In this document: positions 61,001 through 64,000 of the stretch, piece after piece | Layout of the letters: every line of letters begins with the position of its first letter | Position numbering within the stretch: the first letter of the stretch is position 1 | NCBI GenBank assembly: GCA_965153455.1 | Contig: OZ234495.1 | Location: forward strand, 11,280,875-11,344,874 | Length of the DNA: 64,000 nt | DNA from: Sphagnum compactum | Taxonomy: Eukaryota; Bryophyta; Sphagnopsida; Sphagnales | Direction: 5' to 3' | Position numbers and translations under genes: made by a program | Notes under the pieces: generated by a model | Told to the model about the DNA's origin: nothing | Database searches by the model: none | Seen by the model: the letters and a program-made list of their open reading frames with translations, nothing else

Positions 61001-61462
61001 TTGTGGGAAAAAAATCACAAACTCAATTGTGATGGCCCCATAATCAAAGGACTTCAATTTAGAACAAGCATGTGGAGTCATAGACATTGCTTTCAATGAA
61101 TGAACAATGCTAGAGAAAATAGTTGCTTGCGACACTTCCATCCACAAAGGTTGCTCTTTGTTAGTTTGTAAATTCATGGAAATAAGGACAACATAAAAAA
61201 AGGAAGGGCCATCTTTGATAGAAGAATCACAAAGGTCGATAAACGATGACTTTGTAATCGGGACATAAAACTTCAAGTTGTGAGAAACCGCATTGGGCTT
61301 TTCCTTCATCAAGATGCCTTCCGTAACAATATTGGCCATAGATGCAATAGTGCTCGGTGTAAGAACAATATCTTGAGAATTGTTAAACACATTTTCATCA
61401 ATGATTTGATACCTGTTGTTGGTGATAATCCAAAACATCCCTCTAGGGTTCACATCCAGAAC
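58066..61462 (-). pseudogene. Decayed Mutator-like (MULE) transposase with C-terminal SWIM zinc finger
   Basis: MULE transposases cut and paste DNA with a DDE catalytic core and often carry a SWIM zinc finger (CxC..CxH). Reading the minus strand, conserved-looking blocks appear in order: 61453-60960 (IASMANIVTEGILMKEKP, SKLKSFDYGAITIEFV), 60532-60330 (EMKNMVVDEVCHTP, FNKDGEGLVEF), and 60130-59571. The last has MACHIYD (candidate first Asp), AVYDM, then KRFMADSAQ with a candidate second Asp at 59903-59901, followed by C-x-F and KQLIAPKFHDQHKALC. Blocks at 59356-58650 follow. At 58560-58066 come PWNVFGDSNSIHVYKP, HYEVTINDYSTCSR (CxC now CxR), and VQSKHLYY (CxH now SxH), ending at TAG 58068-58066. 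Stops and frameshifts break it repeatedly. GTAAG and GTATGG donor-like sites suggest introns. Terminal inverted repeats were not found. The MULE assignment rests on motif order, not on a search. Confidence 0.65.
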
Positions 61463-64000
61463 TTGGTAAACAAAATTTAAAACAACATTGTCTTCCTTCT
61501 AAGAAACATCTTTAAAAACATGAACAGATCCTCGACAAAAAGCAAACATTGCACAGAACACATTCTTAGTCACTTGTGCAACTCCAAAATTAGAAACCAA
61601 GATGGTAAGATATGGCTTTCCTACAACATGGAAAGACCCATGGAGAATAAAATAGAAGCCAATCAATAAGATAAATCTCACTTCAGTTTTAGAATTAGCA
61701 CAAAATGCCATTACACCAGGAATTAAATTTGAGGGCAAGATGAACAACTAGAACTCAAATTCAATGCAAGAAACATAAATATAGAACCATACAAATAGTA
61801 AAATGCAAGGATGAATAACAATCTCCAATCAAAGATAACAATGTGAATAGAATAAAGAGATTTAAATTGGCGGAAAAAAATTCTCCCCGCATAAATTTGA
61901 ACGATATAGCTGACAAAAATAGAAATGAAAAATAACAATACATAGCATTAAAGAAGATTGGAATATGTGTTGGTAAATATGATGGGCATAGTAATTGGAA
62001 CAATCTAGAATAAATTTTTTTATGACATCCTTGTCTAGAGGAACTCAATACATTGAGCGAAATTCAATAGGATAATAAATGGTGGTATGCGTTCAGAATT
62101 AATGGATGCAGATCTCCAAAAAAATTCCAAATTATTAGACCTTTTGATACATACAAGATCGTGGCCACTATAGACTATTGTCTCAAACCAGAACTGTGAT
62201 CCAATGGAATTATGTAATCCCATTGGTGAAAGCATAGGAATGGTCCCGAGGTATTTAGACTTAGTCCAGGACAAAGTTGAATCAAATTATCAAAGAACAT
62301 AGTTGGCATGAGTTAGGTCGGTAACCACATGGGCTGGAAAAAATAATTATAAGAAGAGTTGGATGCATGAAGAACTTAAATTTTGGCTAGATTACAAGGC
62401 AGTTCATTTTATATTATTGTTTATCATTTCCCCTTATTTGGGGGTGCACATGTGAGTTGCACACCATCGCATAATAAAGGATGAAGGCCAACAATACCAT
62501 GGATTGGAATAACTTGAAGATTATTACAATCTAAGATGCCACAAATAGAAAATGTTAGTGTTTTCTGGGAGCAAAAGGTTGTGCAATTAAAAATCAACAA
62601 GGAGCAAAAAGGATAATCACAAAGAAGGAATGAATAATCTAACTTGCCATAAAACTAAAGGATATCCAACAATTAGTAGAATAACAAAAAGCGACAAAAA
62701 AAATCGACATTAGTTGGAGAAGATTACATCATAAAAGCTATGGATATCGGCAAGTGAAAAATCCTAAAAACGTAGGTTGGATTTGGAAAATATGAAAAAT
62801 CTAATAGTGTGGAACCATATCATTAATCAACAACAGAACAATCCAACTAGTTGTCTTAGAGTGTCATATCAAATTAAACAAACAAGAAAATTCCATGTAA
62901 GTGATTAGTGTCTGGTGGCATGGGGTACAAAGGCTAGTCAATTTTCAACCCATTTAATGATATAACAACACCACCAACTCATTTTAACAAGTATGAGCTA
63001 TTAAGTTAAACAAGTAGTTATTCTTTAGGGAACAACTAACCATGACCAATCAGAACTTCACAATACTTAGGAATATCTTCACAAATTTTTGATAGTTACT
63101 ATCAACATTAAACCAAATAAGTGAAGGTCCATATACAAATTCCTTACACATTGTAAAAAAAAACGTTTGTTAGTTCAATAGTTAATAACACTTCATCATC
63201 TGTATAATGTAGTTTGATAAACTGAAATTGTTCACAACTGTGACCTTAGTGAATTAGATGGAAATGTAGTTTATTGATTCTAGGAATTTTGTCTCTATTG
63301 TTCGAAGCATCCCTTACCACCACGTCTATCATGTAATTGAACAACGACGAAATACATATTTGCAACAAGGGACACGTAAAGATGTTAACAGACATACACA
63401 CCGAATAACGAACAATCCTAACACACATATAATTTGTTTGAATCGGTAATTGTTAGGTATAACGTCCTTGAATGGTCATGGGTACAGTAGAGACATAAGA
63501 AACCCTAGAAAATGAAGGCATATTTCATAGAAGAAAGTACAAAAGCCATAAAGTGGATGTAAATGAAACAGTTTTTAGATACAGAAGGTTAACAAACTTT
63601 CGACTATAGCCCAACAGGGAATAGAAGGCATGGTAACAACTAGACTCATATCAAGGTAAGACAGGGTAGATGCAAGTTATAATGGCTCATTTTTGTGACG
63701 AAACAATGTTTTTTCCCTAAACACTCTTTATTCAAATGCTTGTGATGATTAATATATCCTTATACCTACTAATTGGGACTTGGATCTAAATTAACAACTT
63801 TGTCATGAAAATAATTATGTGGTTATTTATTGATAAAAAATTCATTTGTTAGTAGTAATGGACTTTTGAAGTCGAAAAATATGGATTGGTCGTCTAACTA
63901 GAACATCACAAAATGGAAAACTTTATATTGATTCACATTCCAAATTTGTTATTGGGATTCAATACATAATGTAATACAAGATGATAAACTCATATGAAAA
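61463..64000. other. AT-rich DNA upstream of the MULE relic, nothing identified
   Basis: A minus-strand segment at 62035-62274 gives protein-like text (LGTIPMLSPMGLHNSIGSQF) that may be an upstream exon of the MULE or of another element. A second open stretch lies at 61499-61747. Neither has a recognisable domain. From 62.3 kb to the end I see no gene, RNA or ordered repeat. Confidence 0.35.

Noticed and set aside
1-64000. CRISPR arrays, bacterial operons, rRNA genes or organelle genes
   Set aside because: No regularly spaced identical repeats, Shine-Dalgarno-led gene clusters, or rRNA or plastid/mitochondrial gene sequence were seen. The intron-containing GRF and plant transposons show that this is nuclear plant DNA.

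Overview
The window looks like nuclear DNA from a land plant with a large, repeat-filled genome. Most of it is AT-rich and poor in CpG. Reverse transcriptase-class and DNA transposon remains sit in it with many stop codons. I identify only one intact gene, a GROWTH-REGULATING FACTOR (GRF) transcription factor on the minus strand (CDS 15765 down to 12297). No other gene could be named with confidence. The GRF sequence, the style of the transposon proteins and the very low gene density suggest a non-flowering plant such as a fern or gymnosperm, but that placement is inference, not proof.

Layout. 1-8.4 kb: AT-rich sequence with no recognisable gene, containing a 25-bp tandem duplication and a 32-nt poly-G run. 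8.4-12.2 kb: more GC-balanced flank downstream of GRF, with a perfect 50-bp tandem duplication and unassigned short reading frames. 12.3-16.5 kb: the GRF gene (four coding exons), its purine-rich leader and its CpG-rich promoter region. 16.5-22.9 kb: AT-rich intergenic DNA. 22.97-23.68 kb: internally deleted Ty1/copia relic (plus strand). 26.6-30.4 kb: a less AT-rich island with three coding-like segments that I cannot name and a small hAT-type element. 31.1-32.4 kb: 111-bp tandem repeats and a second dispersed repeat. 39.9-41.15 kb: Ty3/gypsy RNase H-integrase relic (minus), followed by a hAT-like miniature element at 41.5-41.9 kb. 44.2-44.8 kb: 58-bp minisatellite. 47.7-51.8 kb: another GC-balanced island with a coding-like terminal exon and a second copy of the 28.3 kb hAT-type family. 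54.3-55.6 kb: second, different Ty3/gypsy integrase relic (minus) with a plausible LTR edge. 55.7-57.8 kb: several degenerate tandem repeats and a tRNA-like sequence. 58.07-61.46 kb: a decayed Mutator-like (MULE) transposase with DDE-type motifs and a C-terminal SWIM zinc finger. 61.5-64 kb: AT-rich, nothing identified.

How it fits together. The GRF gene is a GC-rich, CpG-containing island in DNA shaped by transposon insertion followed by decay. Many of the premature stops I read in the three element classes are explained by C-to-T or G-to-A change (CAA to TAA, CGA to TGA, TGG to TAG), the pattern expected from deamination of methylated cytosine. The most interesting biological point is in the GRF gene. 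The segment that in seed-plant GRFs carries the miR396 target is strongly diverged here (9 of 21 positions differ), so this gene may lie outside miR396 control.
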